From: an uncultured Lewinella sp.
Lineage (GTDB): Bacteria > Bacteroidota > Bacteroidia > Chitinophagales > Saprospiraceae
Reading direction: 5' to 3'
Length of the DNA stretch: 51,281 bases
Assembly: GCA_913057785.1 (NCBI GenBank)
Contig: CAJXPD010000039.1
Coordinates: forward strand, 1 to 51,281
Below the pieces are notes generated by a model. It was not told the DNA's origin and did not search any database. It saw only the letters and a program-made list of their open reading frames with translations. This document shows positions 7,900 through 17,677 of this stretch, piece by piece. A program made the translations under genes and the position numbers. Position 1 is the first letter of the stretch. Every line of letters begins with the position of its first letter.

Positions 7900-10800
7900 C
7901 TATGGCCTTCTTCTTCCCAGATGCACCTGCGGCAAGTCCTTCACCAGTGCATTTAGCTTCGCTAGTTCCTCGTTCACCACCTTTTCAAAAGCTTGGATGG
8001 CCGTTGCCGTTTCCTCCTTTAAGGACCCAACACGATCTAGCTGAGATTGGGTGGGCTTGTCGGGAGCACCGTCGATGGCGTACAATAAGGAGCGAATCTC
8101 CTCGCGCAATCGAGGTTTTTGGCGGTAACCCATGTTGGGCGGAGGTCTTCTCCATTCGTTTTGTAAGGCTTCTACTTGTTTCCAAGATTCCATTAAGGCG
8201 GTCAAGGTGGACTTATTATCATCGCCTTCATCGGATTTTAGCCTTTGCTTGAGGGCTCTGAGCTGACCGAGGATATCCTCAGAATCATTGATCAATTGGT
8301 TGGTTTGCGAAAGGATTGTTTCTAGCCGCTTGGTTTCTGCCGCTTGTGCTTCGTAGTCTTTCTGGTCGACATCCAGGCGAGGATCGGCTCGTACCTCGAT
8401 GGTGGTAGTTAATTCCTGACCGTTGGCCATTAGCTTGGCTTGGTAGGTGCCAGGAGGAACTAAGGGTCGGAACGGACCAGAGCGCCATCCACCTTGTGGT
8501 GGATTGTTGAGGGTGACAGCTGGGCCTTCGGAACGCAAATCCCAAACCATGCGATTTAAGCCTGTCGTAGCGGTAGTGTCTTTAAGTTTTCTCACTACAA
8601 CTCCTTCTTCATTCGTGATTTCCACCTTGACTGCTTCTTCGGCATCTTTGGCTAGATAGAAGTTAATGTATGCTCCATAGTCAGGATTGGCTGCCTTGTA
8701 AGTACGTTGTCCCATGTTTTCAATCTGACTATAATAGTGCCAGCGTGTGGTTTTACGAACAGGGTACAGATGAACTTCCTTCTTCTTTGCGTCGTCCATT
8801 TCTGAAATCGGGCGAGCATCATCAAGGATCCAAACACCTCTACCGTGTGTCCCAACAATAATATCTCTCTCTCGAGGATGGATGCGCAAATCTCTCACTG
8901 ATACCGGCGGGAGGTTGTTGTTAATGCGCGTCCAATTCGATCCTTTATCCCAGGAAATATAGATGCCATGTTCCATGCCGATATACAGTGTATTGGAATC
9001 GTGTGGGTCTTGGCGGATTACCTTGACATAATCATCTTTGGGTAGACCATTGATAATCTTCTTCCAAGTCTTTCCATAGTCGGTGGTCATGTAAGCATGG
9101 GGCGTGAAATCATCCATGCGGTGTTGATCTACGGCTACGAAAGCTGTCCCTGCATCATGTTCGGAGGCGTGGATTTTGCCAATCCAGGCAAAGGCTGGCA
9201 TCTTGCCTACATTGCCCTTCACATCCTTCCAGGACTTCCCACCATCGCGGGTTACCTGTAGATTGCCATCGTCTGTCCCTACCCAGATCACGCCGGCTTC
9301 CAAGGGAGATTCTGCAATGGTTAAGATGCTACAATGAAATTCAGCAGCTGTATTATCTTGATAGATTTCCCCTCCGGAAGTTCTCTGTTTCTCCTTATCA
9401 TTGGTCGTTAAATCTCCGCTAATTTCTGTCCAGCTATGTCCTCGATCCGTACTTTTGAAAAGGACATTCCCCCCAAAATACACCGTATTAGGATCATGGG
9501 GCGAGATATGAATGGGTGCGTCCCAATTGAATCTATATTTATGGTCTTCTATCGCATCACCAGCTGAGCCGATGATCTTTGGGAAGGGGTGAATACTACG
9601 CACTACTCCTGTATTGGTATTTACGTGAAAAGGTACACCACCCTGTAGATTGGTATACACCTCATGTTCACTTCCAGGAATGGGCTCTGCATAATAACCA
9701 TCCCCATAGCTAATCCTTTTCCAGTGGCGCTTCAAAATTCCTTTGGAGTTCAGGGAATTACTAGGCCCTGTCCAGCAGCCATTGTCCTGTAGCCCACCAT
9801 ACACCTGATAAGGATCCTGCATATCCACGTTGAGCTGATAAAACTGAGAGAGTTCTACATTATTAATAATGTCCCAGGTATCCCCCTGATCATAGGATAC
9901 CTGAAATCCTCCATCACTCCCACTCAATACCCGCTTCGAGTTCATGGGGTCGATCCAAAAGGACTGGTGATCTCCATGTACATCATTGGCAATCCGCTGG
10001 AAACTCTTACCACTGTCGATAGATTTGTATAGTCCCCCAGATAGGGAATAAAGGACATTGGGATAGTTCGGGTCTACGCGGATATCACTATAATAAAATG
10101 GTCGAAAGTTGATATTTGGATTCTTATTGACCAATTTCCAAGAATTACCACGATTGTCTGAACGGAAAAGGGTCCCTGACGCATTTGAATATTCGGTTAC
10201 TAAGTAAACGATATTGGGATCACTTTGCGCTACTGCCAATCCGATCCTCGCCATTGGCCCCTCCGGTAAACCCTTCATGATTTTTTCCCAAGTATCTCCT
10301 CCATCCTTGGTACGGTACACGGCTGTTTCACCTCCACCACCATCGAATCGCCATGGGCGCCTGCGGAAGGTCCACATACCCGCGTACATGATTCTGGGAT
10401 TGGAAAGATCGATGGCTATATCTGAGCAACCAGTATCTTCATCCAGGTACAAGACCTTTTTCCAGTTCTTCCCACCATCGGTAGTTTGGAAAACACCACG
10501 ATCCTTGTTAGCTCCCCATTCATGCCCCATGGCACATACACAGGCGACATCTGGGTCATCTGGATGCACCACGATTCGCTTAATACGCTCCGTATCATCG
10601 AGTCCAAGGTGCTCCCAAGTTTGTCCTGCATCTATCGAACGATATACCCCGTTTCCATAACCAACACTATTACGTGGGTCTCCCTCTCCACTACCTAACC
10701 AAAGCACATTGTGATCTGATGGAGCAACCGTAAGTGCCCCGACGGAATAAACCCTTTGCTTCGTAAAAAGAGCATCAAAGGTCACCCCGCCATTGGTGGT

Positions 10801-11004
10801 CTTAAAAACGCCGCCGTCAGCCCCGGAGACATAAAAGGTAGTAGGATCTCCCGGGATTCCATCAATATCGGTGACACGACCACCCATATTTGCAGGGCCG
10901 ATAGCCCTCCACTCTAGATTTTTGATTTGTTCCGAGGCAGATTGAGCCATTAGGAATTCTGCCATAAACAAAGTGAGTACAATAAGTAAAAGTTGTTTTT
11001 TCAT
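7900..11004 (-). CDS. Secreted BNR/VPS10-like beta-propeller protein (paralogue 1)
   Basis: The start at 11004 is chosen because it opens a signal peptide (MKKQLLLIVLTLFMAEFLMAQS); an in-frame ATG 45 bp upstream adds a non-signal leader. The 1,034-aa protein has about ten Asp-box repeats (for example TTDGGKNW, TKDGGDTW, TRDGGKSW, TTDYGKTW), forming one or two sortilin/VPS10-type propellers. It then has a conserved VGTHGRGVWILDD segment, a beta domain around residues 770-890, and a Lys/Glu-rich helical C-terminus. Such proteins are annotated as glycosyl hydrolases, but catalytic activity is unproven. A binding or scaffold role is equally possible. No T9SS tail is present. The closest relative in the window is the protein encoded at 11264-14485 on the opposite strand. 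Confidence 0.85.
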   Translation of the reverse strand: MKKQLLLIVLTLFMAEFLMAQSASEQIKNLEWRAIGPANMGGRVTDIDGIPGDPTTFYVSGADGGVFKTTNGGVTFDALFTKQRVYSVGALTVAPSDHNVLWLGSGEGDPRNSVGYGNGVYRSIDAGQTWEHLGLDDTERIKRIVVHPDDPDVACVCAMGHEWGANKDRGVFQTTDGGKNWKKVLYLDEDTGCSDIAIDLSNPRIMYAGMWTFRRRPWRFDGGGGETAVYRTKDGGDTWEKIMKGLPEGPMARIGLAVAQSDPNIVYLVTEYSNASGTLFRSDNRGNSWKLVNKNPNINFRPFYYSDIRVDPNYPNVLYSLSGGLYKSIDSGKSFQRIANDVHGDHQSFWIDPMNSKRVLSGSDGGFQVSYDQGDTWDIINNVELSQFYQLNVDMQDPYQVYGGLQDNGCWTGPSNSLNSKGILKRHWKRISYGDGYYAEPIPGSEHEVYTNLQGGVPFHVNTNTGVVRSIHPFPKIIGSAGDAIEDHKYRFNWDAPIHISPHDPNTVYFGGNVLFKSTDRGHSWTEISGDLTTNDKEKQRTSGGEIYQDNTAAEFHCSILTIAESPLEAGVIWVGTDDGNLQVTRDGGKSWKDVKGNVGKMPAFAWIGKIHASEHDAGTAFVAVDQHRMDDFTPHAYMTTDYGKTWKKIINGLPKDDYVKVIRQDPHDSNTLYIGMEHGIYISWDKGSNWTRINNNLPPVSVRDLRIHPRERDIIVGTHGRGVWILDDARPISEMDDAKKKEVHLYPVRKTTRWHYYSQIENMGQRTYKAANPDYGAYINFYLAKDAEEAVKVEITNEEGVVVRKLKDTTATTGLNRMVWDLRSEGPAVTLNNPPQGGWRSGPFRPLVPPGTYQAKLMANGQELTTTIEVRADPRLDVDQKDYEAQAAETKRLETILSQTNQLINDSEDILGQLRALKQRLKSDEGDDNKSTLTALMESWKQVEALQNEWRRPPPNMGYRQKPRLREEIRSLLYAIDGAPDKPTQSQLDRVGSLKEETATAIQAFEKVVNEELAKLNALVKDLPQVHLGRRRP

Positions 11005-11177
11005 CGGTGCAAAAAGTATTAATTGTTTGATACTGAAGATAATACTCATTCGAAACTATTCAGGTAAAATGTCAATAATTTTCCTGCTGCGGGATCGATC
11101 GTTGCATTAGCATTCTTACCCCCTTCGCAATAGGTGCCCGTTTTTTACTTGAATAATCTTATATTCATCATCTAAGG

Positions 11178-11228
11178 AGATATCCGAAGTTTTGCCTAGC
11201 TATAAACATGGTTAAACTTCGGATATCT
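11178..11228. repeat. Inverted repeat of the TCCGAAG family between divergent BNR genes
   Basis: A 15-bp perfect inverted repeat (11178-11192 and 11214-11228; stem AGATATCCGAAGTTT) with a 21-nt loop. It ends 35 bp before the start of the plus-strand BNR gene, so here the element sits in a promoter/leader and not at a gene end. Confidence 0.7.
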
Positions 11229-11263
11229 TGCCTAGAGGGACTTAATCAAACAAAACTAGATCG

Positions 11264-14200
11264 ATGAAAAGACTCATTTTACTACTCTTAACGCCACTGT
11301 TGTTGAACTTCCTTTCGACATCGGAGCTAGGCGCGCAAGAACTAAAACAAGAATACCTTGAGCAACTGAAATTTCGGCACGTTGGCCCGGTAGGTAACAG
11401 ACTAGTAGCGGTGACTGGTATTGCAGGTGATCCCATGGTGTATTACGTAGGAGCTGCAAGTGGAGGGATTTGGAAAACGATTGATGGGGGATTGAATTGG
11501 AAGCCGGTATTCGACAAGCAACCGGTACATTCCATTGGTGCCTTAGCGGCAGCTCCTAGCGAACCAGAAGTTATCTATGCCGGTACCGGTGAGGCTTTTA
11601 TCCGTTCCAATGTTTCGGTGGGAAACGGGGTGTGGAAATCGACGGATGGTGGAGATAATTGGGAACATATGGGCTTGGAGAAGACTGGCCGCATCAGTCG
11701 CATCCTTGTTCACCCGGATAATCCGGATGTAGTTTATGTTGCAGCGCTTGGACATGGCTATACGCCGCAAAAGGATAGAGGAATATACAAAAGTACTGAC
11801 GGAGGGAAGAGCTGGGAGCAAGTACTCCATGTAGATGAAAATACCGGGGCTTCAGATTTGGTGATGGACCCACATAATCCTCGCGTTCTCTTTGCGGGTA
11901 TGTGGCAGTTGGAGCTTAGACCTTGGACACGTACCAGCGGCGGTCCCGGAAGTGGAATCTATCGATCCCTGGATGCCGGAGAAACTTGGACAAGGTTAGA
12001 AAAAAATGGTTTGCCAGAAGGGGATGTAGGTAAGATCGCTCTATCCATGACTCAAGCTCAGGCACAAAGGATCTATGCATTGATAGAAACGGGTGATGGT
12101 ATTCCTTTAAATGGGAAAAAGACCAACACCGGTGAACTATGGCGCTCAGACGATCGAGGCAAGAGCTTTACACTCGTCAATTCAGATCGTAACCTTAGCG
12201 GAAGGGGAGCCTACTATACCCGTTGTGCGGCCTCGCCTGACAACCCCAATGAAATCTACTTCATGTCGGCTAGCTATTATACGAGTATCGATGGGGGTGT
12301 GACGGCTAAAGGTCCTGCTCCCGGGGCTGCCCCCAATTGGGATCACCACGAAATGTGGATTGATCCAACTAATGGCGATCGCCAGATTGTGGTGGGAGAT
12401 GGCGGCCTTTCCGTCAGCCAAAATCGGGGTAAGTCTTGGCATCGGGTACATTTGCCCGTTGCTCAGTTGTATCATGTCACCACCGATAAAGCAATACCCT
12501 ACAATGTATTGACCAATCGACAAGATGGCCCGTCCATGAAGGGGCCAAGCCGAAGCCGGATGCAAGGTTTCTTCGGTTCCTTTATTTCCTCAGGAATGTG
12601 GCATGATGTGGGTGGAGGAGAAAGCGGCTTTGCAACTGCAGATCCAACGGATCCCAACATCGTTTGGTCTAGTGCTTCAGGACGTGGAGCACTCGGAGGT
12701 GTGGTCGTGCGCTACAATGAGAAGACAGGGCAATTCCGTCAAGTTGAAGTTTGGCCAGATTATACGGCAGGTAGACCGGCGGCAGATGTGAAATTCAGGT
12801 TCCAATGGACCTTCCCGCTGTTGATCTCTCCCCACGATAACAATACGGTATATGTGGCCAGCCAGTATGTACATAGAACAAAAAATGGTGGTCAATCCTG
12901 GGAAGTGATCAGCCCTGATCTTACCCTAAATGATAAATCTAAGCAGCAGTTTTCAGGAGGCTTGACCGGGGACAACATTGGCGTAGAATATGCGAACGTT
13001 GTGTATGCATTTGAAGAGTCACCTGTCAAAGCGGGTTTGCTTTGGGCAGGCACGAACGATGGCTTGATCCACGTGAGTCGTGACAATGGCGAAAACTGGG
13101 AAAACCTTAGCGCGAAAGTGCCAGGTATGCCGGAGTATGGTGCTGTCAGAAATATCGACGCTTCGTCCCACGCGGAAGGTACGGCTTATATGACGGTAGA
13201 TGCCCACGAAATGGGAGACTTCAAGCCTTATGTCTACCGCACCGAAGATTTTGGTAAGAGCTGGACCAAAATCACCAAAGGCATTTCTGATTCGAATCTA
13301 AGCTATTGCCGAATGATCAAAGAAGATCCATTCCGCAAAGGTCTTCTTTACTTGGGAACGGAGAACGCTTTGTATGTATCATTCGATAACGGAAACAACT
13401 GGCAATCGCTGATGAGTAATATGCCGGCGAGCCCGATGTACTGGCTGGATATCCCAGAACACTTCAACGACTTGGTAGTCGGTACCTACGGCCGAGGTAT
13501 TTGGATTCTAGATGATATTTCTCCTATCCAGCAATGGACTAATAAAGTTGCCTCATCGGACATACATCTATTTGATCCCAAGGATGCCTATCGTTTTCAT
13601 CCTGTGTCCAGCAACATGCAGTTTTTTCCCGAAGCCTCTTCTGGTCAAGACCCCCCAGCTGGTGCGTCGATGCACTACTGGTTATCAGAGGAGAAAGCGG
13701 AGGCTACAAAAGACAAGACCATCCTGAAAATTACCAATGCTGCTGGAGATACAATCCGGACCCTCAAGCATAAAGGTAAATCCGGGTTGAACAGAATTTG
13801 GTGGGATTTAAAGGATGATCCTACTACTGAAATCGTTTTGCGCACGAAACCAGAATATGCTCCATGGATCGAGTTGAGTGAAAAGAGAACACGGAAATCA
13901 CTGAATCCACCGCTTTCAAACTTAGTGCCACCTGGCACTTATCAAGTACACTTGATGAAAGATGGTGCCGTTCATCAGACCCAATCCCTGGAGGTGCTCA
14001 AGGATCCCAATTCTGAAGGCGGAGCTGAGGATATTCGCATGCAATTGGAATTGCTGGATAAGATCAAGACAGACTACGAGGAGATTTCCATTGAAATCAA
14101 CAAAGCCGAAAGAATCCGTCGTCAACTTCGGGATCTGAAATCTATTTTAACGGAAGAGACTAAAGTTATCGGTAAGGACTTATCAGTAGTCGATAGCACC

Positions 14201-14485
14201 GTTACTGAATTGGAAAATAGAATGATGCAGTTAAAGCATACTGGAACCGGACAGGATATGATCCGTCTACCGGGCATGCTAGTGGAGAAATTGGGATACC
14301 TTTCTTCCGCTGTCGGAACTTCAGACTTCAGGCCTGCGGATCAGCATACAGCTGTTTTTGACCAACTACATGTGGATTGGAATGCGGTGAAAAAAGAATG
14401 GCAAGAATGCCTGGATGGCCCAGTGAAACAGTTGATTAATACCTTACGGGATAAAGAGGTTGGGACCTTAATTGTACCCAAGTAA
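11264..14485 (+). CDS. Secreted BNR/VPS10-like beta-propeller protein (paralogue 2)
   Basis: A 1,073-aa protein with an N-terminal signal peptide (MKRLILLLLTPLLLNFLSTSELGAQ). About ten Asp-box repeats are visible (TIDGGLNW, STDGGDNW, STDGGKSW, SRDNGENW, TEDFGKSW and others). The order of domains matches the opposing paralogue: propeller repeats, the VGTYGRGIWILDD motif near residue 745, a beta domain, then a helical C-terminus with a long coiled segment. The shared opening (LEWRAIGPANMGGR versus LKFRHVGPVGNR) indicates an old duplication. The pair diverges from a 259-bp region. Function is not known; family annotation as glycosidase is by similarity to sialidase-type repeats only. A strong bidirectional hairpin follows. 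Confidence 0.85.
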   Translation: MKRLILLLLTPLLLNFLSTSELGAQELKQEYLEQLKFRHVGPVGNRLVAVTGIAGDPMVYYVGAASGGIWKTIDGGLNWKPVFDKQPVHSIGALAAAPSEPEVIYAGTGEAFIRSNVSVGNGVWKSTDGGDNWEHMGLEKTGRISRILVHPDNPDVVYVAALGHGYTPQKDRGIYKSTDGGKSWEQVLHVDENTGASDLVMDPHNPRVLFAGMWQLELRPWTRTSGGPGSGIYRSLDAGETWTRLEKNGLPEGDVGKIALSMTQAQAQRIYALIETGDGIPLNGKKTNTGELWRSDDRGKSFTLVNSDRNLSGRGAYYTRCAASPDNPNEIYFMSASYYTSIDGGVTAKGPAPGAAPNWDHHEMWIDPTNGDRQIVVGDGGLSVSQNRGKSWHRVHLPVAQLYHVTTDKAIPYNVLTNRQDGPSMKGPSRSRMQGFFGSFISSGMWHDVGGGESGFATADPTDPNIVWSSASGRGALGGVVVRYNEKTGQFRQVEVWPDYTAGRPAADVKFRFQWTFPLLISPHDNNTVYVASQYVHRTKNGGQSWEVISPDLTLNDKSKQQFSGGLTGDNIGVEYANVVYAFEESPVKAGLLWAGTNDGLIHVSRDNGENWENLSAKVPGMPEYGAVRNIDASSHAEGTAYMTVDAHEMGDFKPYVYRTEDFGKSWTKITKGISDSNLSYCRMIKEDPFRKGLLYLGTENALYVSFDNGNNWQSLMSNMPASPMYWLDIPEHFNDLVVGTYGRGIWILDDISPIQQWTNKVASSDIHLFDPKDAYRFHPVSSNMQFFPEASSGQDPPAGASMHYWLSEEKAEATKDKTILKITNAAGDTIRTLKHKGKSGLNRIWWDLKDDPTTEIVLRTKPEYAPWIELSEKRTRKSLNPPLSNLVPPGTYQVHLMKDGAVHQTQSLEVLKDPNSEGGAEDIRMQLELLDKIKTDYEEISIEINKAERIRRQLRDLKSILTEETKVIGKDLSVVDSTVTELENRMMQLKHTGTGQDMIRLPGMLVEKLGYLSSAVGTSDFRPADQHTAVFDQLHVDWNAVKKEWQECLDGPVKQLINTLRDKEVGTLIVPK

Positions 14486-14518
14486 ATAGCTGGCAAAGTT
14501 GCTGGTAGATAACGACAG

Positions 14519-14549
14519 AGGGCCCGCTCCGAATTTCGGAGCGGGCCCT
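14519..14549. terminator. Bidirectional GC-rich terminator hairpin
   Basis: AGGGCCCGCTCCG (14519-14531) pairs perfectly with CGGAGCGGGCCCT (14537-14549) around a 5-nt loop. It sits between the convergent BNR and AstE/AspA-family genes. Confidence 0.8.
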
Positions 14550-14599
14550 TCTGGATTGAACTAACTATGGCCTATCTGTTTAGGGGACGACCGGCGACT

Positions 14600-15676
14600 T
14601 TATTTTTCATCCTCATTTAGGGAGCTAATGCACATGACCGTGTCGTCTTCGTTGATGGGCGGTGTGGCCAGCATATATAGAATGACTCCGTCCTTCGGAG
14701 ACTTATACTCCTCAATGGTTTTTCCAAATTCGTCTGTCGTATAACCAACAACTTCGTCCTTTCTGACCGTATCCCCAGCTTTGAATTTACTGTAGAATAT
14801 ACCCCGCACGGCTGATCTGATGTAGGTTTGATCATTGCGATAGACGATATTCGGATGAGGGCCGGTGCCATTGTCGTACATACCCATGGTGGCTAGCATG
14901 TTATAGATCCCCTTCTTGATTAAATCCACGTTCTCGGCTTGTACATTCCCTAATTTCCCACATTCAATACTTAAAGCCGTTTTTCCGTCCTGGGCAGCTT
15001 GCTTGAAGGTGTACTTGGCGGGATCGGTTTCAGCGATGGTATAAGGATAAGAAACCACAAATTCGAAGCCACTATTTTCCGACAGTTTCTTAGCTAATGC
15101 GGTTTGTTCCGGTTTTTCAGTATGGTTGTAATAACATACAAAGGGAATTAAATCTTCGCAGGCATCTCCCCCGTGAATGTCAAGAAAAACCTCACTTATC
15201 GGAATGATATTGGAGGTCATAAAATGTGCGATTTGTTCCGTAATACTACCATCCGCCCTCCCGGGAAAGGCATTGTTCAAGTTTTTCTGGTCTTGAGGAT
15301 TGATAAAGGGGGTTCGAGTAAAAAAAGAACCTAGGTTGGCAATCGGGATGATCACTAAGGTGCCCTTCAGTTTTTCCATGTCAATTTCTCGCAGTATAGC
15401 CTGTGTGGCCACTATCGGCGGGTATTCATAACCATGCACACCTGCAACGATAGTGAATACGGGGCCATCCACTTTACCTTTGATGATGGCTATCGGTAAG
15501 TGACCTTTATTACCGAGATCATCCTCAAAATCTATGCGTAATTGTTCTTTTGAGGGACGCGTACTTGTCGTAAAAGATACTTGAAAAGGGTTTTGAGATT
15601 GGGCACAATTAATAGTCAATAGAACGAATAAGAAGGAGAGAATCCTTGACATCTTCATCATAGTTTTTCTTTTCAA
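14600..15676 (-). CDS. Succinylglutamate desuccinylase/aspartoacylase family protein, exported
   Basis: A 358-aa member of the AstE/AspA branch of the M14-like zinc hydrolases. Zinc ligands are visible as His81 and Glu84 (VHGYEYPP) and His168 (DIHGGD). The C-terminal ~80 residues form the beta domain common to this family (AVRGIFYSKFKAGDTVRKDE, a biotinyl-like fold). A hydrophobic N-terminus (about residues 10-24) followed by NCAQSQ suggests export; the cysteine could be a lipid anchor, but Asn at -1 is unusual. Starts at 15661 or 15658 are also possible and give a more typical signal peptide. It likely hydrolyses an N-acyl amino acid or amide; the substrate cannot be told from sequence. Confidence 0.82.
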   Translation of the reverse strand: MKRKTMMKMSRILSFLFVLLTINCAQSQNPFQVSFTTSTRPSKEQLRIDFEDDLGNKGHLPIAIIKGKVDGPVFTIVAGVHGYEYPPIVATQAILREIDMEKLKGTLVIIPIANLGSFFTRTPFINPQDQKNLNNAFPGRADGSITEQIAHFMTSNIIPISEVFLDIHGGDACEDLIPFVCYYNHTEKPEQTALAKKLSENSGFEFVVSYPYTIAETDPAKYTFKQAAQDGKTALSIECGKLGNVQAENVDLIKKGIYNMLATMGMYDNGTGPHPNIVYRNDQTYIRSAVRGIFYSKFKAGDTVRKDEVVGYTTDEFGKTIEEYKSPKDGVILYMLATPPINEDDTVMCISSLNEDEK

Positions 15677-15832
15677 TTGAGTGACTGCTAGTGGAGATTT
15701 TGACTCCTAAACTAAACCCTAGCGCACTACATCTTTGAATATTTTACCGCAAAATAGATAATGTATCTATGCTATGCCAATGTCATAGCAACACTTATTG
15801 TATTTTGCACTCCTTCAATCAGCACAGATAAC

Positions 15833-16201
15833 ATGAGCAAAAAATACCTGATCCAAAACAGCCCATTTGTAGTACCTACTACCGATGGCAAACTCATCGA
15901 AGAACACTTCGGCAATGCCACGAATGGAGACTCCTCTATCAGTATCGCCCACATGGTTGCCCCTCCTGGCTGGAGCGAGCCTTTCCAGACCCCAGAGTTT
16001 GACGAGTACACCTACATCATACGTGGAAAGAAGCAATTCATTATTGATGAGGAGACCGTGATTTTAGAAGCAGGACAGTCCATCAAGATCAAAAAGAATA
16101 CTCGGATTCAATACTCCAATCCTTTTGAGGAAGCGTGTGAATATTTGGCCATTTGTACCCCCGCTTTTTCGATGGATTTGGTGCATCGGGAGGAAGGGTA
16201 A
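15833..16201 (+). CDS. Cupin-domain protein
   Basis: A 122-aa soluble single-domain cupin starting at MSKKYLIQ. An ATG 72 bp upstream adds a hydrophobic leader without family similarity and is less likely. Motifs fit a small cupin_2 barrel: GWSEPFQTPEFDEYTYIIRGKKQF (first motif, with Glu and Asp at usual metal-ligand places but few histidines) and EAGQSIKIKKNTRIQYSNP (second). The poor histidine content means metal binding is uncertain. It is followed after 49 bp by an AraC-family regulator on the same strand, suggesting they are co-transcribed. Confidence 0.75.
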   Translation: MSKKYLIQNSPFVVPTTDGKLIEEHFGNATNGDSSISIAHMVAPPGWSEPFQTPEFDEYTYIIRGKKQFIIDEETVILEAGQSIKIKKNTRIQYSNPFEEACEYLAICTPAFSMDLVHREEG

Positions 16202-16250
16202 GCGCCAAAGTAGCAGCTAATTTAGGGGTGCAGCTAGCAATCTTTACATC

Positions 16251-17096
16251 ATGATTCACTCTCACCAACACTTCGACCTACTTGGGAAAATCATCTTGGA
16301 AAGAGTGGTTTTTACACCACCCCTTCGTCTATTGGAGAAATTGGATGATGAGGCCTGTCTTTTATATTCCGTACAAGGTTCATCGACTTTGTACGGAGTT
16401 AATAATAAGCATACGCTGGAGCAGGAGAATAGTGTCTTAATGAAGTGCGGCAATTACTTTAATCACTGGCATCTGAATAAAAGCGACGCTAAAAACGAAG
16501 CAGTAGCTGTACATCTGTACCCCGATGTGATTCGCTTTATTTACAACGATAATGTTCCTCAGTTCCTAGTTTCTCAAGCTAATTCCAAACCTGTCCCGCT
16601 ACAACCGATCCATGGTAATGAAGTCATAACCTCTTTCATTAAGAGTTTGTTATTTTATTTCGATAGTCCACAGATTGTGGATGATTCCCTCATAGTATTG
16701 AAGCTCAAGGAACTGCTGAATATTCTGTATAAGCTTGATAGTAATGGTATTCGAGATGTACTGCATGGGATGTTTAATCCGCATGAGGTGGACTTTAAGA
16801 AAACGATCCTAGCCAATATTTATGAAGATTTATCCATTCGGGAATTGGCGCACTTAACTAATCATAGCCTGTCTACATTTAAGCGGAAATTTCAGGAGGT
16901 TTTTGCCGACAGCCCGGCTTCCTACATTAAGCAGAAAAGACTCGAAAAAGCCGCAAGCTTACTACTGGTTTCTAAAGATAGAGTATCTGACATTTGCTAC
17001 GATTGTGGCTTTAATACCGTTGACAACTTTTCCAGATCCTTTAAAAAGGCCTACGGACTCTCACCGGCTGAATTCAGAAATCAGGCCATGAGCTAA
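16251..17096 (+). CDS. AraC-family transcriptional regulator
   Basis: A 281-aa protein with a C-terminal AraC/XylS double helix-turn-helix domain in about the last 100 residues. The first helix region reads LSIRELAHLTNHSLSTFKRKF and the second VSDICYDCGFNTVDNFSRSFK, ending in the family signature GLSPAEFR. The N-terminal ~150 residues are probably a cupin-like sensing domain (LLYSVQGSSTLYGVNN). It lies 49 bp after the cupin gene, so it may regulate that gene. Ligand unknown. Confidence 0.88.
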   Translation: MIHSHQHFDLLGKIILERVVFTPPLRLLEKLDDEACLLYSVQGSSTLYGVNNKHTLEQENSVLMKCGNYFNHWHLNKSDAKNEAVAVHLYPDVIRFIYNDNVPQFLVSQANSKPVPLQPIHGNEVITSFIKSLLFYFDSPQIVDDSLIVLKLKELLNILYKLDSNGIRDVLHGMFNPHEVDFKKTILANIYEDLSIRELAHLTNHSLSTFKRKFQEVFADSPASYIKQKRLEKAASLLLVSKDRVSDICYDCGFNTVDNFSRSFKKAYGLSPAEFRNQAMS

Positions 17097-17188
17097 TTTA
17101 ACGGGAAAACGAGCCTTTTGACCAAAAGTTAGCTCTGACTTCTCCCCAATTTTGTGCTATTGATTCACGAAAAGCAATTAATAGCATT

Positions 17189-17536
17189 ATGAAAAATCAA
17201 GTAAATAAGCCTATCCCATTACGAGTTATTTTCATCCTCAATGCCTTGATGATGGTTTTGCCCTTCCTTTTTTACTATGTGTTCACGACGCAAGATATAG
17301 TGGTGGGAGACTTGGACCCCATTTATATGGTGTACACCGGAATTGGTTACATTTTGAGCTTTGGGATACTGGTTTTTTTCTTGTTGAAAAGAAACCTATG
17401 GGGGGCAAGAAGTATCTTCCTGCTCAATATCCTGATTGCGCTGCCTGCAGGCGCTTACATTGGCATATTGGTTGCCATAATTTCACTGGCTTTGTCCTTT
17501 TACAATCAAAAAGTACTGAACTATTTTAAGGGATAG
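17189..17536 (+). CDS. Small integral membrane protein, 115 aa
   Basis: Unrecognised family. Hydrophobicity suggests three to four membrane helices (about residues 10-30, 45-65, 73-105) with a short basic N-terminus and C-terminus (NQKVLNYFKG). It starts 92 bp after the AraC-family gene on the same strand and is followed by an inverted repeat. There is no motif from which to infer function. Confidence 0.65.
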   Translation: MKNQVNKPIPLRVIFILNALMMVLPFLFYYVFTTQDIVVGDLDPIYMVYTGIGYILSFGILVFFLLKRNLWGARSIFLLNILIALPAGAYIGILVAIISLALSFYNQKVLNYFKG

Positions 17537-17556
17537 GATTGCTGGGGGAGAGGATA

Positions 17557-17618
17557 AAACCTAGCCGAGAGACCATATCATAGAGACTGTGGAATTAGGC
17601 TCCACTCGGCTAGGGTTT
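17557..17618. terminator. Inverted repeat between convergent genes
   Basis: AAACCTAGCCGAG (17557-17569) pairs with CTCGGCTAGGGTTT (17605-17618) with a single bulged G. It lies between the small membrane protein gene and the opposing phytase gene, and could serve both as a terminator. Confidence 0.55.
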
Positions 17619-17677
17619 AGGGACAGAACTGAAGTTCTCAGCCGCCGCCTAGAGGATCGGGTTCCTTTTACGAGGTA

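Noticed and set aside
7902..8252. Plus-strand frames within the BNR gene
   Set aside because: They fall inside a long conserved minus-strand gene and have no family features.
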